Origin: a virus
Direction: 5' to 3' (one strand)
IMG/VR virus record: IMGVR_UViG_3300006749_000195
Span: 1 to 20,385 of that record
Length of the DNA stretch: 20,385 nt
A model generated the notes under the pieces. It did no database searches. It worked only from the letters and a program-made list of their open reading frames with translations, and was not told the origin of the DNA. This document shows positions 6,376 through 13,576 of the stretch, piece after piece (within the stretch, counting starts at the first letter, position 1; every line of letters begins with the position of its first letter). The position numbers and the translations under genes are program-made.

Positions 6376-6869
6376 ATCCAAAAAAATCCATTAAGTGTTA
6401 ATCGACAATCATCTTCTTGTCCATAATTTAATAAGGATTTATGTGGATAAGAACCTTTAAAATATATAGCTCTGTTTTGTACAAAATTTATTGTCATTTG
6501 TTTTTCTTCTCCTTGATAAAAAACTGTACCTGAATCTAAATTTGTTTTAGATAAATAAACTATTAAAGCATATTCACTAGCGTCAGTATGAACCCAATCC
6601 TTAGAATTATCTTCACTATACCTTTTATGAAATCCTAAATTTATCCCTTTGTGTTTTACAACAGAAAACTTTTTTTTTGTAATATTTACAATGTAATCGT
6701 GTAATGTTTCGTCATGAAATAAATTTTTAGTTCTTTTACCAGGCCAAGTATTTATTTCACCAGTGTCAAAACTGAATTGATCTGCATCAAAATATTCTCT
6801 TTTATTTGCTTGCTGCAAAATAAAATCAAAATCATCAAAAAAATTATCTACTACTTGTAGATCTTGCAT
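6372..6869 (-). CDS. 2OG-Fe(II) oxygenase-like, DUF6445 type
   Basis: 165 residues ending in a complete oxygenase signature: WVHTDASEYALIVYLS (92-107) carries the H94-x-D96 metal pair; SGTVFYQG follows on the next strand; RAIYFKGSYPHKSLLNYG (133-150) carries the distal His H143; and DCRLTLNGFFWI (154-165) carries the 2OG-anchoring Arg R156. Together with the N-terminal INTWPGKRTKNLF (39-51), this resembles the DUF6445 branch of 2OG oxygenases common in cyanophage and pelagiphage genomes. Reaction: oxidative decarboxylation of 2OG coupled to hydroxylation of an unknown target. It is paired head to tail with the next oxygenase by ATGA, so two different hydroxylases are made from adjacent coupled genes. 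It starts 3 nt after the 240-aa structural gene's stop, with a weak GGAT SD. Confidence 0.82.
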   Translation of the reverse strand: MQDLQVVDNFFDDFDFILQQANKREYFDADQFSFDTGEINTWPGKRTKNLFHDETLHDYIVNITKKKFSVVKHKGINLGFHKRYSEDNSKDWVHTDASEYALIVYLSKTNLDSGTVFYQGEEKQMTINFVQNRAIYFKGSYPHKSLLNYGQEDDCRLTLNGFFWI

Positions 6870-6872
6870 GTG

Positions 6873-7595
6873 TTATCCGTGTAGTGCAGCACCTCTTTCA
6901 GCAGAATCGAAGCCGCTTCTACTCGCACTTCTTGTTGATCCGCTACTTGTTTGATCTGCTCCATAGTTTTCTCGTCCAGTATCTTTGTCAGTGAAACTGC
7001 CTTTGTTGGTATTATACTTACCACTATCTATGTCTGCTTGCACCCTTTTTATATCACCTCTTCTTTGTACAGCTTCTCTTACTTTTTGATCTCTTTTTGC
7101 CTGCATGTAAGCTGCAAGTGTTTTTGATCTACCAAATAAGCTGCCTTGAATACTATCGTTTATTCCTCCAAAGAAGCTCGCTATGCCTGCAATAGGGGCA
7201 AAGGCTAGGCCTAGTCCCGTTCCAACGGCTGCAGGCAATCCTAGGGCCTTAGCACCTAGACTTATACCCATTCTTTTTAAAGTATCTGGTATTTGTTTTT
7301 TCGGAGGTTCATTGTAATTAGATTTTTCCATTAACATTGGATCATCTGGTGCATATGTAAAACCATCTTGATAAACCAAAGGACCAATACCTGTATTAGG
7401 AGCATTTAATGTACCCATGTTTAAACTCATGTCACTACCAGCTAAGGTTTGTAAACCTTGTTGATTTTGAAACCCTTGTTGAATAACATCCATTGCAGCA
7501 GCATTAACATTCTGCATTCTCTGATTTTGATTATATGTATCTGCAGCGTTTTGTGCTAATTGACGATTATATTGTTCTAAAATTAAATCTTCCAT
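6873..7595 (-). CDS. Putative internal virion / ejection protein, 240 aa
   Basis: The architecture is a Gln/Asn-rich N-terminal helical region (NRQLAQNAADTYNQNQRM, 10-27, and QQGFQNQQGLQTLAGS, 39-54), then a Pro-containing linker, then a 35-residue Gly/Ala hydrophobic segment (110-144, including LGLAFAPIAGIASFFGGI), a basic helix (AAYMQAKRDQKVREAVQRR, 161-179), and a Ser/Gly-rich disordered tail. A hydrophobic, membrane-active-looking core inside a soluble, Ala/Gln-rich protein is typical of podoviral internal virion (ejection) proteins; this is inference from composition and from position straight after the nozzle gene (TAATG overlap). Holin is a less likely alternative because of the length and hydrophilic flanks. 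Confidence 0.6.
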   Translation of the reverse strand: MEDLILEQYNRQLAQNAADTYNQNQRMQNVNAAAMDVIQQGFQNQQGLQTLAGSDMSLNMGTLNAPNTGIGPLVYQDGFTYAPDDPMLMEKSNYNEPPKKQIPDTLKRMGISLGAKALGLPAAVGTGLGLAFAPIAGIASFFGGINDSIQGSLFGRSKTLAAYMQAKRDQKVREAVQRRGDIKRVQADIDSGKYNTNKGSFTDKDTGRENYGADQTSSGSTRSASRSGFDSAERGAALHG

Positions 7596-9748
7596 TATCC
7601 TCTCATACCATCTGGTTGTACATCAGCTCTAAATGTTCCAAATCTCCAGTTTTGTCCTGTAGATAAGTTTGCAACTTTTAAACTAGCAAATCTAGATCTT
7701 GCACGTGTATCAACCTTATCAGTTGTACTATTAATTGTAAATGGTCCAAGTGGAGAGGACGCTGCGGTGTCCGTTGGATAGTCGCGTAAATTAATGGTTA
7801 CTTCAGCATCACCAACTAATAATTTAAAATCTGGAATGAATCGTTTCATACTCATAAAAAATTGACCATCACCACCATCAGATAAGTCAAAGTCACCTGA
7901 TTGTATAAATGCAGGGATTGCAGTTGCGTTACCTAAAAAATCTACTTCATCATTACCAACTTCATGTGCATAGTATGTAGATGCACCATTAGCTGCACTT
8001 ACTCCTAGTATTGTAGGAAAAGATGGCGTTCCAGTATTACTAAACTCAGAAGCATATGGATTGTCATAGAGTGTTGCGTCATACCAAGAAGTTCTAGCTA
8101 AGGATCCTGTTGTCCAAGTGTTTTCTGTGTAATTAAAAGTTACTACTCTATCAATAGCAAAAGAGCCAGCTTTAGGATAGAACCAACTTATTTCTTCATA
8201 CAAGTGATTTAGTCCAGCATAAATTTGTTCACCAGATGTAAAATTTATACCTAAATTATTTCCTTTAGATGTAAAAACAAAATCTTCTACCAAACAAGGT
8301 ACGTTTTTAACTGTACCGTCATAAACAAAGAAACCACCTGCTTGTCCCATCCAATAAACTTTACCATTAACATATTTAATAGAATGTTGACCTATAGCTC
8401 CACAATTACTTCCTACCTGTCTTATAGAAAATGTAAAAGGTGGTCCAACGAATTGCATTACATATGCAGAAGTATCTGTAAGAATTAGAATATAATCTTT
8501 TGCTTTAGCAGCACCAACAATCTTAACCCCAGAGTCAAGTCTAAAAGTACCTGCAGTATTAGTTGATGTTGGTAAATATGTATCTATAGTTTCTTGATCT
8601 GAAAATCTAATAAACATTTTATCTTGAGATGTGGTTTGTCCTATATTTGTTTCTGTACCAAGTATAATTAAGTGTCTATCTCTTTCTGAAACAATAGACA
8701 TTACAGATCTCGTTGGAGCTCCAGTTACTACTGTAGCTCTTGTTTGAAGAGCATTACCCGTAGCTTGTATAGGATTCCATTCATATGTTTTACCGTTCTT
8801 TACTGTAGCAATAAGTTTTTCACCAAAGTGGTCTAGTGACCAAGAAGCAGGTTCTAGAATTACTGAACTCGTTGTAGATTCTTGTCCCCAAGCTGTATAA
8901 TATTCGACTGTAGCTCCATTCAAATGTGCTGTCCTTGTTCCTGCAACAGCTCTTGTTATTCCTTCTAAAACATTTCCGGTAACAGCAGTGTATGAAATAA
9001 ACTCAGTCCCCACCTTGATAGTTCCTGAGTTTGGAAAATTTGTTGTGCTTGTCAATGTAATTTCTGTTGATGACCCATTATTACCTGCAGTATCATCAGC
9101 TAAAGATCCATCGAGAGTTGATAAGGTTCCTGTTGCCCCACCGTATGAAGATGTACCCCAACCGTAACCAGCTGTCTGCGTTAGAGGACCTACATTAACA
9201 TAGGGATTTACGGTAGCAGATCCTGCAGCACTGGTCGTTCCTGTTGCTGCGGTGGCCATTGTCACTGTAAACGTATCCGCTGAAGGTGCAGATACAACTT
9301 CGAAAGTATTGGTCGTAAAGTCAGATGTTGAATAACCAGATCCTACTGGAACTACAACAGAAGTAAATGTAAGTAAGTCACCAGCTACTAAACCATGAGC
9401 AGTTTTGTTTACAGTCACTTGTGATTGTGTGTCCGTAGTATCAAAGGTAACTCCTGTAATAGTTCTATCAAAAGGTGTAATATCGTAAAAATTACCCTCG
9501 TAATAAATAATTAATGCTTTGTTAGTACCAAGTGCTGCATATCTTCTACCATCTAGGTCAGCCCAAATAAGTTGTTCTCTTACTGCTCCAACAACAGTCT
9601 TATCTGTTATTTGTTCCCACCCACCTATTTTTTCAGGCAAGCCGTATCTAAATCTTACAAAGTCACCATCTGTCCACTGGCCTTCAGCACCAGTTGCAGT
9701 AACTTGTTTATTAAATCCAGGTCTAATTTGTACGTTTGTTAATGGCAT
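7595..9748 (-). CDS. Tail nozzle / tail tubular B-like structural protein, 717 aa
   Basis: The largest gene here. It opens MPLTNVQIRPGFNKQVTATG and soon shows YGLPEKIGGWEQI (35-47), then repeated blades of beta strands. The C-terminus RSRFASLKVANLSTGQNW plus RFGTFRADVQPDGMRG (684-717) is a recurrent signature of marine podovirus tail proteins. The overall shape is compatible with a beta-propeller platform, the fold of P22 gp10 and T7 gp12 nozzles; that equivalence is inference. Two inserted modules are recognisable: an AHGLVAGDLLTFTSV module (117-131), and a TNFPNSGTIKVGTEFISYTA module (236-255) ending in a GITRA turn, which also occurs in other phage tail proteins. The ATG has no good SD; a promoter-like TATAAT and a hairpin lie just upstream. 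Confidence 0.7.
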   Translation of the reverse strand: MPLTNVQIRPGFNKQVTATGAEGQWTDGDFVRFRYGLPEKIGGWEQITDKTVVGAVREQLIWADLDGRRYAALGTNKALIIYYEGNFYDITPFDRTITGVTFDTTDTQSQVTVNKTAHGLVAGDLLTFTSVVVPVGSGYSTSDFTTNTFEVVSAPSADTFTVTMATAATGTTSAAGSATVNPYVNVGPLTQTAGYGWGTSSYGGATGTLSTLDGSLADDTAGNNGSSTEITLTSTTNFPNSGTIKVGTEFISYTAVTGNVLEGITRAVAGTRTAHLNGATVEYYTAWGQESTTSSVILEPASWSLDHFGEKLIATVKNGKTYEWNPIQATGNALQTRATVVTGAPTRSVMSIVSERDRHLIILGTETNIGQTTSQDKMFIRFSDQETIDTYLPTSTNTAGTFRLDSGVKIVGAAKAKDYILILTDTSAYVMQFVGPPFTFSIRQVGSNCGAIGQHSIKYVNGKVYWMGQAGGFFVYDGTVKNVPCLVEDFVFTSKGNNLGINFTSGEQIYAGLNHLYEEISWFYPKAGSFAIDRVVTFNYTENTWTTGSLARTSWYDATLYDNPYASEFSNTGTPSFPTILGVSAANGASTYYAHEVGNDEVDFLGNATAIPAFIQSGDFDLSDGGDGQFFMSMKRFIPDFKLLVGDAEVTINLRDYPTDTAASSPLGPFTINSTTDKVDTRARSRFASLKVANLSTGQNWRFGTFRADVQPDGMRG

Positions 9749-9759
9749 AATTTTAAACC

Positions 9760-9789
9760 ATTATATCAAATTTATCGCTTAATTGTAAC
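9760..9789 (-). promoter_or_regulatory. Promoter-like element before nozzle gene
   Basis: On the minus strand a perfect -10 hexamer TATAAT (9760-9765) follows, after 18 nt, a GTTACA hexamer (9784-9789; four of six matches to TTGACA). It lies across the end of the oxygenase gene and the 23-nt gap before the 717-aa structural gene. The ten bases TATAATGGTT also occur upstream of the fibre-chaperone gene (12144-12153). In DNA this AT-rich, chance matches are common, so this is a candidate only. Confidence 0.35.
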
Positions 9790-10332
9790 CTTGGGATAGC
9801 CTATCCCAATTCTCTTATCATATTTCCAGTCCTTATAAGGACCGTTTTGGTCAACATAATGTAAAAATACTTGTGCTTGTCCATCACCTGAATACTCATC
9901 TCTCCAATGTTCATTATCAATACCTTCATAAATAACACCATCACCAGGCTCTAAGTTAATTTCTGATTTACCAATATAGATTGGCCATGGTGTTCCATCT
10001 CCAGCTATGTTAATTGTAACAGATATCTCACAAGATTCTCTGTCAATGTGTTTTGCTAGGTGTGCACCATAAGAATACATTCTCCAAAAAGTATATGTTG
10101 GAAATAATTTTAAATTTGTTGCTCTTTCCATTAGGTCTACTTTTGATAATAATAAAGATTCCATTATTGGATCGTCATAAAAACAAGTATCCATATTATC
10201 GCTTTGTCCTGAGCCATCAAAATTTTTAGTATTAAACCTATGTTGTATACTAGTGTAGTGCTCTAATAATAATTGTTCTTCTTTAGTAAGCATATTTTTA
10301 ATTACCATGTAACCGTTTTTTATCTTGCCCAT
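9772..10332 (-). CDS. 2OG-Fe(II) oxygenase
   Basis: About 186 residues with a full HxD...H arrangement. In numbering from the chosen Met: FWRMYSYGAHLAKHID (82-97) ends in the H95-x-D97 metal pair (HIDRESCEISVT), LEPGDGVIYEGIDNEHWRD (127-145) holds the PGD turn and the distal ligand H142, and QVFLHYVDQNGPYKDW (154-169) closes the barrel. The 'PGDxxIYxG...HWR' and 'QVFLHYVD' strings are typical of phage and marine bacterial 2OG oxygenases of the prolyl-4-hydroxylase-like group. A further ATG five codons upstream (10347) is in frame, but the chosen ATG has a GGAG nine nt upstream and cuts the overlap with the preceding oxygenase from 28 to 13 nt. The substrate is unknown. Confidence 0.85.
   Translation of the reverse strand: MGKIKNGYMVIKNMLTKEEQLLLEHYTSIQHRFNTKNFDGSGQSDNMDTCFYDDPIMESLLLSKVDLMERATNLKLFPTYTFWRMYSYGAHLAKHIDRESCEISVTINIAGDGTPWPIYIGKSEINLEPGDGVIYEGIDNEHWRDEYSGDGQAQVFLHYVDQNGPYKDWKYDKRIGIGYPKVTIKR
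9791..9809 (-). repeat. Inverted repeat, 8-9 bp stem
   Basis: TTGGGATAG C CTATCCCAA is a perfect inverted repeat of nine bases around one central base, with an unusually GC-rich stem for this genome. It lies in the last codons of the upstream oxygenase (residues IGIGYPK) and directly upstream of the promoter-like element. As RNA it would form an 8-bp stem with a 3-nt loop. No U-tract follows in the minus-strand direction, so it is more likely a processing, pausing or operator element than an intrinsic terminator. Confidence 0.45.
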
Positions 10333-10919
10333 GCTACGATACTCCATCTTACACCTTTAGTTACAGGCTCAACTCCATGTGGATATAAAAAATTACTAGG
10401 CCATACAACTAAAGAATTAGGTTCTGGTTTAAGTCTCATCATTTCATTATCTCTATCATTAAAAACTAAATCACCACCCTCAAAGTCATTGTTCAATCTA
10501 TAAATAAAACTTAGTGTTCTTGATATATTAAAATGATCATCTGTGTGTTGTATGTAGTGACCACCTACTGGGTATTTTAATATTTGAATATCGGTGACAT
10601 CACTTACACGAAGATGTTCGTATTGTTTATTATAATGTCTACAAGCTTTTCTAAAAGCAGCCAATAAAAAATTACACCAATGTTGATCTGTTTTAGAATC
10701 GTTTAAGTTTGTAAGACAATAATTATTAGTGTTTCTAATTTTTTTCTCAATAAATTCATTTTTTTGTATACCACCTTCTCCTATTATTGCAGCATCACCA
10801 AATTTATTCTCTGCATCTAATTTATTTATGTACTTCATTAATTTAGTGAGCACTCTGTAATCAAGAAACTCATTTATTTTAAATATGTGATCTGTTAGCG
10901 AAAAGTTTTTTTGTTCCAT
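10320..10919 (-). CDS. 2OG-Fe(II) oxygenase, prolyl-4-hydroxylase-like
   Basis: 199 residues with the most canonical oxygenase signature in the window: LKYPVGGHYIQHTDD (114-128) with H125-x-D127, then SRTLSFIYRLNNDFEGGDLV (133-152), the typical strand and FxGGxL turn of the P4Hc / 2OG-FeII_Oxy family, then SLVVWPSNFLYPHGVEPV (169-186) with H181, and KGVRWSIVAW (188-197) with the 2OG-binding R191. By family it hydroxylates a peptidyl or free amino acid, or another small substrate; the target cannot be predicted. The N-terminal hundred residues are the usual helical support region. It overlaps the 245-aa gene upstream by 25 nt and the next oxygenase downstream, so the two hydroxylases are co-expressed. 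Confidence 0.92.
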   Translation of the reverse strand: MEQKNFSLTDHIFKINEFLDYRVLTKLMKYINKLDAENKFGDAAIIGEGGIQKNEFIEKKIRNTNNYCLTNLNDSKTDQHWCNFLLAAFRKACRHYNKQYEHLRVSDVTDIQILKYPVGGHYIQHTDDHFNISRTLSFIYRLNNDFEGGDLVFNDRDNEMMRLKPEPNSLVVWPSNFLYPHGVEPVTKGVRWSIVAWAR

Positions 10920-11632
10920 GCAATATTCTTATACTTATGTTTTAGAATTGTAAACCATCGATATGTGTAACTATCCGAAGCACTTTGCCTTTGTGTTTTA
11001 ACTTCCATTTTCCAAGCTTCTCTTTTGAAAGGTATTACTTGAGCAAACACAGTACCCTTCTTGACAGTAAATTCTAGTTTAGGGTATTTGTCTCCATTTA
11101 CAATAAATGGGAAATTTGTTTCCATTGGGTAAGTATCTGTATCAACAATACCAGGTATAATTTCAAACCTATCATCTTTGTTATTAAGTGGAGGCACAAA
11201 CAAACAACTATAGTTTTTAGGTGTTCTAACTGTAAATGGATAAACTATTTTATTTACTTTTAAATTTGAATTTCTATTTAATAGTGAAGATCCTTCTAAC
11301 TGCCATCTAGGATGTTCGGCATTACCTCTTTTGTTTACATTAATAGCTAATCTATCGTAGAACTCTGGATTAGCATGATACGGGCATTTCATTTCAGTAT
11401 TAGGTCTATTATCGTCATCAAGAAAATTGTGTTTAATGTAAATATCAGAAGTTGTTTTGAGAGCATACCCAGTGGTAATTGTATCTAAAAAAGGCATGCA
11501 GTTTTTAACTAAATCTTTTTTACCATCAAGTTTTTTAAACCACTCTGGTATATTTAATTTAATTGGAACAGGTAAAATTGATTTGTCAGTAGCTATTTCT
11601 GGCTGAGTATAAAACTCTATGATTTGACTCAT
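10895..11632 (-). CDS. Uncharacterised phage protein, DUF6065-like
   Basis: A 245-residue protein of a type I recall as recurrent in marine phages. Recognisable conserved-looking strings are IPEWFKKL (28-35), CMPFLDTITTGYALKT (45-60), YPFTVRTPKNYSCLFVPP (131-148), IIPGIVDTDTY (158-168), NFPFIVNG (173-180) and KKGTVFAQVIPFKREAWKME (191-210). The strand-rich pattern with a Gly-Thr-x-hydrophobic-Gln-x-hydrophobic-Pro-Phe end suggests a cupin-like beta barrel; a relation to DUF6065 is a tentative memory-based assignment. No HxD...H iron site is clear, so I do not call it an oxygenase. It is immediately upstream of, and overlapping, two oxygenase genes. The ATG has no SD and follows a 31-nt AT-only-like gap after the chaperone stop. 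Confidence 0.65.
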   Translation of the reverse strand: MSQIIEFYTQPEIATDKSILPVPIKLNIPEWFKKLDGKKDLVKNCMPFLDTITTGYALKTTSDIYIKHNFLDDDNRPNTEMKCPYHANPEFYDRLAINVNKRGNAEHPRWQLEGSSLLNRNSNLKVNKIVYPFTVRTPKNYSCLFVPPLNNKDDRFEIIPGIVDTDTYPMETNFPFIVNGDKYPKLEFTVKKGTVFAQVIPFKREAWKMEVKTQRQSASDSYTYRWFTILKHKYKNIAWNKKTFR

Positions 11633-11663
11633 AGAGAATATATATACAATTATTTAAAAAATA

Positions 11664-12122
11664 CTACGGTAATCTTTTAATGTTTCTAAATTCAGTAATA
11701 TCACCATTTGTTTCTAATGGTAATATAGCGTTATTTCCGTTTGTTGGAAATGTAGTTGTAACTGAATCTAAATCTAGATTTCTTAGCTCATTTAAGTAAG
11801 CTGTCCAAGCAGAAATTGATGCTGCATCTGTAGCTTTAGCACAAACAAGCCATTTATTTATTGCATCTATTTCGTGATTAATGTCAGCTTGAGTATCTTC
11901 TTTACTAAAGTCAACTGGATTATGATTAACTCCCCAATCAATACTTCCTCCGTTTTCACGGCATTCATGAGTTGAGTTGTGGACTTTTGCATAATCTTCA
12001 TCTGAAACAGTTACCCAAATTACATAAGGTGCATGTTCGTTAATAGCAGCTTTTTCAGCATCACTTGATGCAAGAAAATCTGGTGTATGTCCTTCGTGAT
12101 AAAATCCAATGTGTTTAGCCAT
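11664..12122 (-). CDS. Putative tail fibre assembly chaperone
   Basis: 152 residues. The N-terminal half (MAKHIGFYHEGHTPDFLASS) is not informative. The C-terminal half has a helix ending SAWTAYLNELRNLDLDSVTT (104-123) followed by TFPTN, which resembles the 'aWxxYRqaLRdi...FP' signature of phage tail fibre assembly chaperones (Phage_tail_APC type). Its place directly downstream of the tail fibre gene is where such chaperones sit. By family they bind and help trimerise the fibre and are not in the mature virion. The SD is AAGGAG, 8-9 nt before the ATG. A gene-specific host-range module (fibre plus cognate chaperone) is therefore likely; confidence is moderate because only the short helix matches. 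Confidence 0.6.
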   Translation of the reverse strand: MAKHIGFYHEGHTPDFLASSDAEKAAINEHAPYVIWVTVSDEDYAKVHNSTHECRENGGSIDWGVNHNPVDFSKEDTQADINHEIDAINKWLVCAKATDAASISAWTAYLNELRNLDLDSVTTTFPTNGNNAILPLETNGDITEFRNIKRLP

Positions 12123-12134
12123 AATTTATTCTCC

Positions 12135-13523
12135 TTAATTCTTAACCATTATACCAATGAATGCAGTACCCGAAGCAGCAAAACCTGCCTGTGTTGGAAC
12201 AATTGCTGGACTTGGTGAGTTTTGGTTTGTCTCTGCTCCAAGACCACCTACGTTATTTCCATATTCACCTAATGTACCAGGTGTTGAAAATACATTTTTC
12301 ATAATGTGTCCACTAATTGCTTTAGGGTTTACAAATGTATTGTTTAAAGTTCCGTCACCACCGTTTGAACCATAAGCATTTGTAGGTGCTAACGGGCTGT
12401 AACTTACTGTTGCTAATGGGTTAACAGGAGGTAATGCGATACCTCTGTTAGAAGGGTTTCCTCCAGATTGAGGTCCTCTGTTTCCACCGTCTCCACCAGT
12501 TCCTCCCGGTGCAGTAATAAAGTTAGTTACAATAGTGTCTCCACCTGCTTGTCCTGGATTTGGCCCTGATGGTCCACCAGTTCCTGCTGCTCCAAGTGTG
12601 TATGGAGATGAAGCTAATGCAGTTGATAAAGTTGTTACGAAGAAAACCATTCCTCCAGCAGAACCTTGAGCACCACCGAATGGACCACCGTTTTGACCAA
12701 GGTTTCCACCTCCGCCACCGGCTCCTCCTTGTGCATAAACCATAACTTCTGATCCAGCTTTCATTTTAGTTTCTGGGTTTGCAATAACACCAGTATCACC
12801 GTTTCCTTGAACAAAAAATAATTCGTCTGCTTCACCAGCTGATCCAGAAGATGCTGCAGTAACTTGTCCTTGAGCATTTACTGTAATACTAGCAACTGTG
12901 TAATCACCAGCAGTTACTGTTGTTGCAGAAAGTTTTGCTGATGTAATAGCAGCATCCGCTACTTTAGCGGTTACAATTTGGTTTGCTGAAATAGCTGCAG
13001 ATAAAACTGCATTGTCTGCTATTTTTGTGCTTATAATTTGGTTAGCAGAAATTTTTGCACTTGTAATTGAATCATCATCAATTTGTCCTGTTCCGATAGT
13101 TCCACCTAATGTGTCTAACGCGATTTCATTCATGTTAGTTCCATCAGAATATGCAGCAATAATTTTTGCTTCAGTTGTTACAAAACCAGTTCCAGAAACA
13201 GTTTTAATAGTTAAATTTTGTGGAGCTACAACTGATCTCATATCTATGATGTAGAATTTTTCTATTCCATCTGGAATAGTTACAGTAGAAGCACCAGATA
13301 AAGTTCCAGTAAATTTAAGAACCATATTTCTTGCATTTGATAGGTTTGCATCTGACATTGCTAATGCAACATTTCCACCATCGTTAAGTGCAATTGATTC
13401 GAAACCAGCGATTGCTTGTTGAACTAAGTTTAAATTTGAATTTGTTTTATCACCCCATGTACCCGCGTTTTCACCGGTTACCATTAACTCCAGTTTAAGG
13501 TCTGTTGAATAACTTGATGCCAT
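12135..13523 (-). CDS. Tail fibre / receptor-binding adhesin with poly-glycine tip
   Basis: 462 residues in three parts. The N-terminal 1-140 (MASSYSTDLKLELMVTGENA, then GTWGDKTNSNLNLVQQAIAG) is a recurrent marine-phage tail fibre module, probably the virion anchor. Residues 150-200 are five ten-residue repeats of the form ISANQIxTxKIADNA, which should build a thin trimeric shaft. The distal part has Gly-rich patches (AQGGAGGGGGNLGQNGG, 264-280; GTGGPSGPNPGQAGG, 314-328; PGGTGGDGGNRG, 339-350; about 386-431), reminiscent of the poly-glycine sandwich of T4-like gp38 adhesins, with variable Pro/Asn loops. This would be the receptor-binding tip (inference). The DNA here is far more GC-rich than its flanks. 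AGGAG SD; a candidate promoter lies in the 36-nt upstream gap. Confidence 0.82.
   Translation of the reverse strand: MASSYSTDLKLELMVTGENAGTWGDKTNSNLNLVQQAIAGFESIALNDGGNVALAMSDANLSNARNMVLKFTGTLSGASTVTIPDGIEKFYIIDMRSVVAPQNLTIKTVSGTGFVTTEAKIIAAYSDGTNMNEIALDTLGGTIGTGQIDDDSITSAKISANQIISTKIADNAVLSAAISANQIVTAKVADAAITSAKLSATTVTAGDYTVASITVNAQGQVTAASSGSAGEADELFFVQGNGDTGVIANPETKMKAGSEVMVYAQGGAGGGGGNLGQNGGPFGGAQGSAGGMVFFVTTLSTALASSPYTLGAAGTGGPSGPNPGQAGGDTIVTNFITAPGGTGGDGGNRGPQSGGNPSNRGIALPPVNPLATVSYSPLAPTNAYGSNGGDGTLNNTFVNPKAISGHIMKNVFSTPGTLGEYGNNVGGLGAETNQNSPSPAIVPTQAGFAASGTAFIGIMVKN
12144..12156 (-). promoter_or_regulatory. Extended -10 promoter candidate
   Basis: Minus strand TTGGTATAATGGTT holds an extended -10 (TGGTATAAT) in the last codons of the tail fibre gene, about 25 nt before the chaperone ATG and its AAGGAG. 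No -35 hexamer is visible at the usual distance, which is acceptable for extended -10 promoters. It shares TATAATGGTT with the element before the nozzle gene (9756-9765). Confidence 0.3.
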
Positions 13524-13547
13524 AAAATTTTCTCCTAAATAATTTTT

Positions 13548-13576
13548 ATTTTACCTTATCTATGCTGCTAAATCAA
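13548..13576 (-). promoter_or_regulatory. Sigma-70-like promoter candidate before tail fibre
   Basis: TTGATT (13571-13576, last codons of the GWGR-repeat gene) and TAAAAT (13548-13553) are separated by exactly 17 nt on the minus strand, and the tail fibre ATG follows 25 nt further on after an AGGAG SD. It sits in one of the longer gaps of the operon, as expected for an internal late promoter. Sequence match only. Confidence 0.38.

Noticed and set aside
6376-6381. TTG start for the oxygenase at 5830
   Set aside because: The ATG six nt downstream makes an ATGA overlap with the previous stop and gives a normal N-terminus (MIRNELFETPLW).
11633-11663. Promoter in the AT-rich gap before the 245-aa gene
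   Set aside because: TATATATATT can be read as a -10, but there is no -35, no extended -10 and the whole gap is A/T, so a match has no weight.
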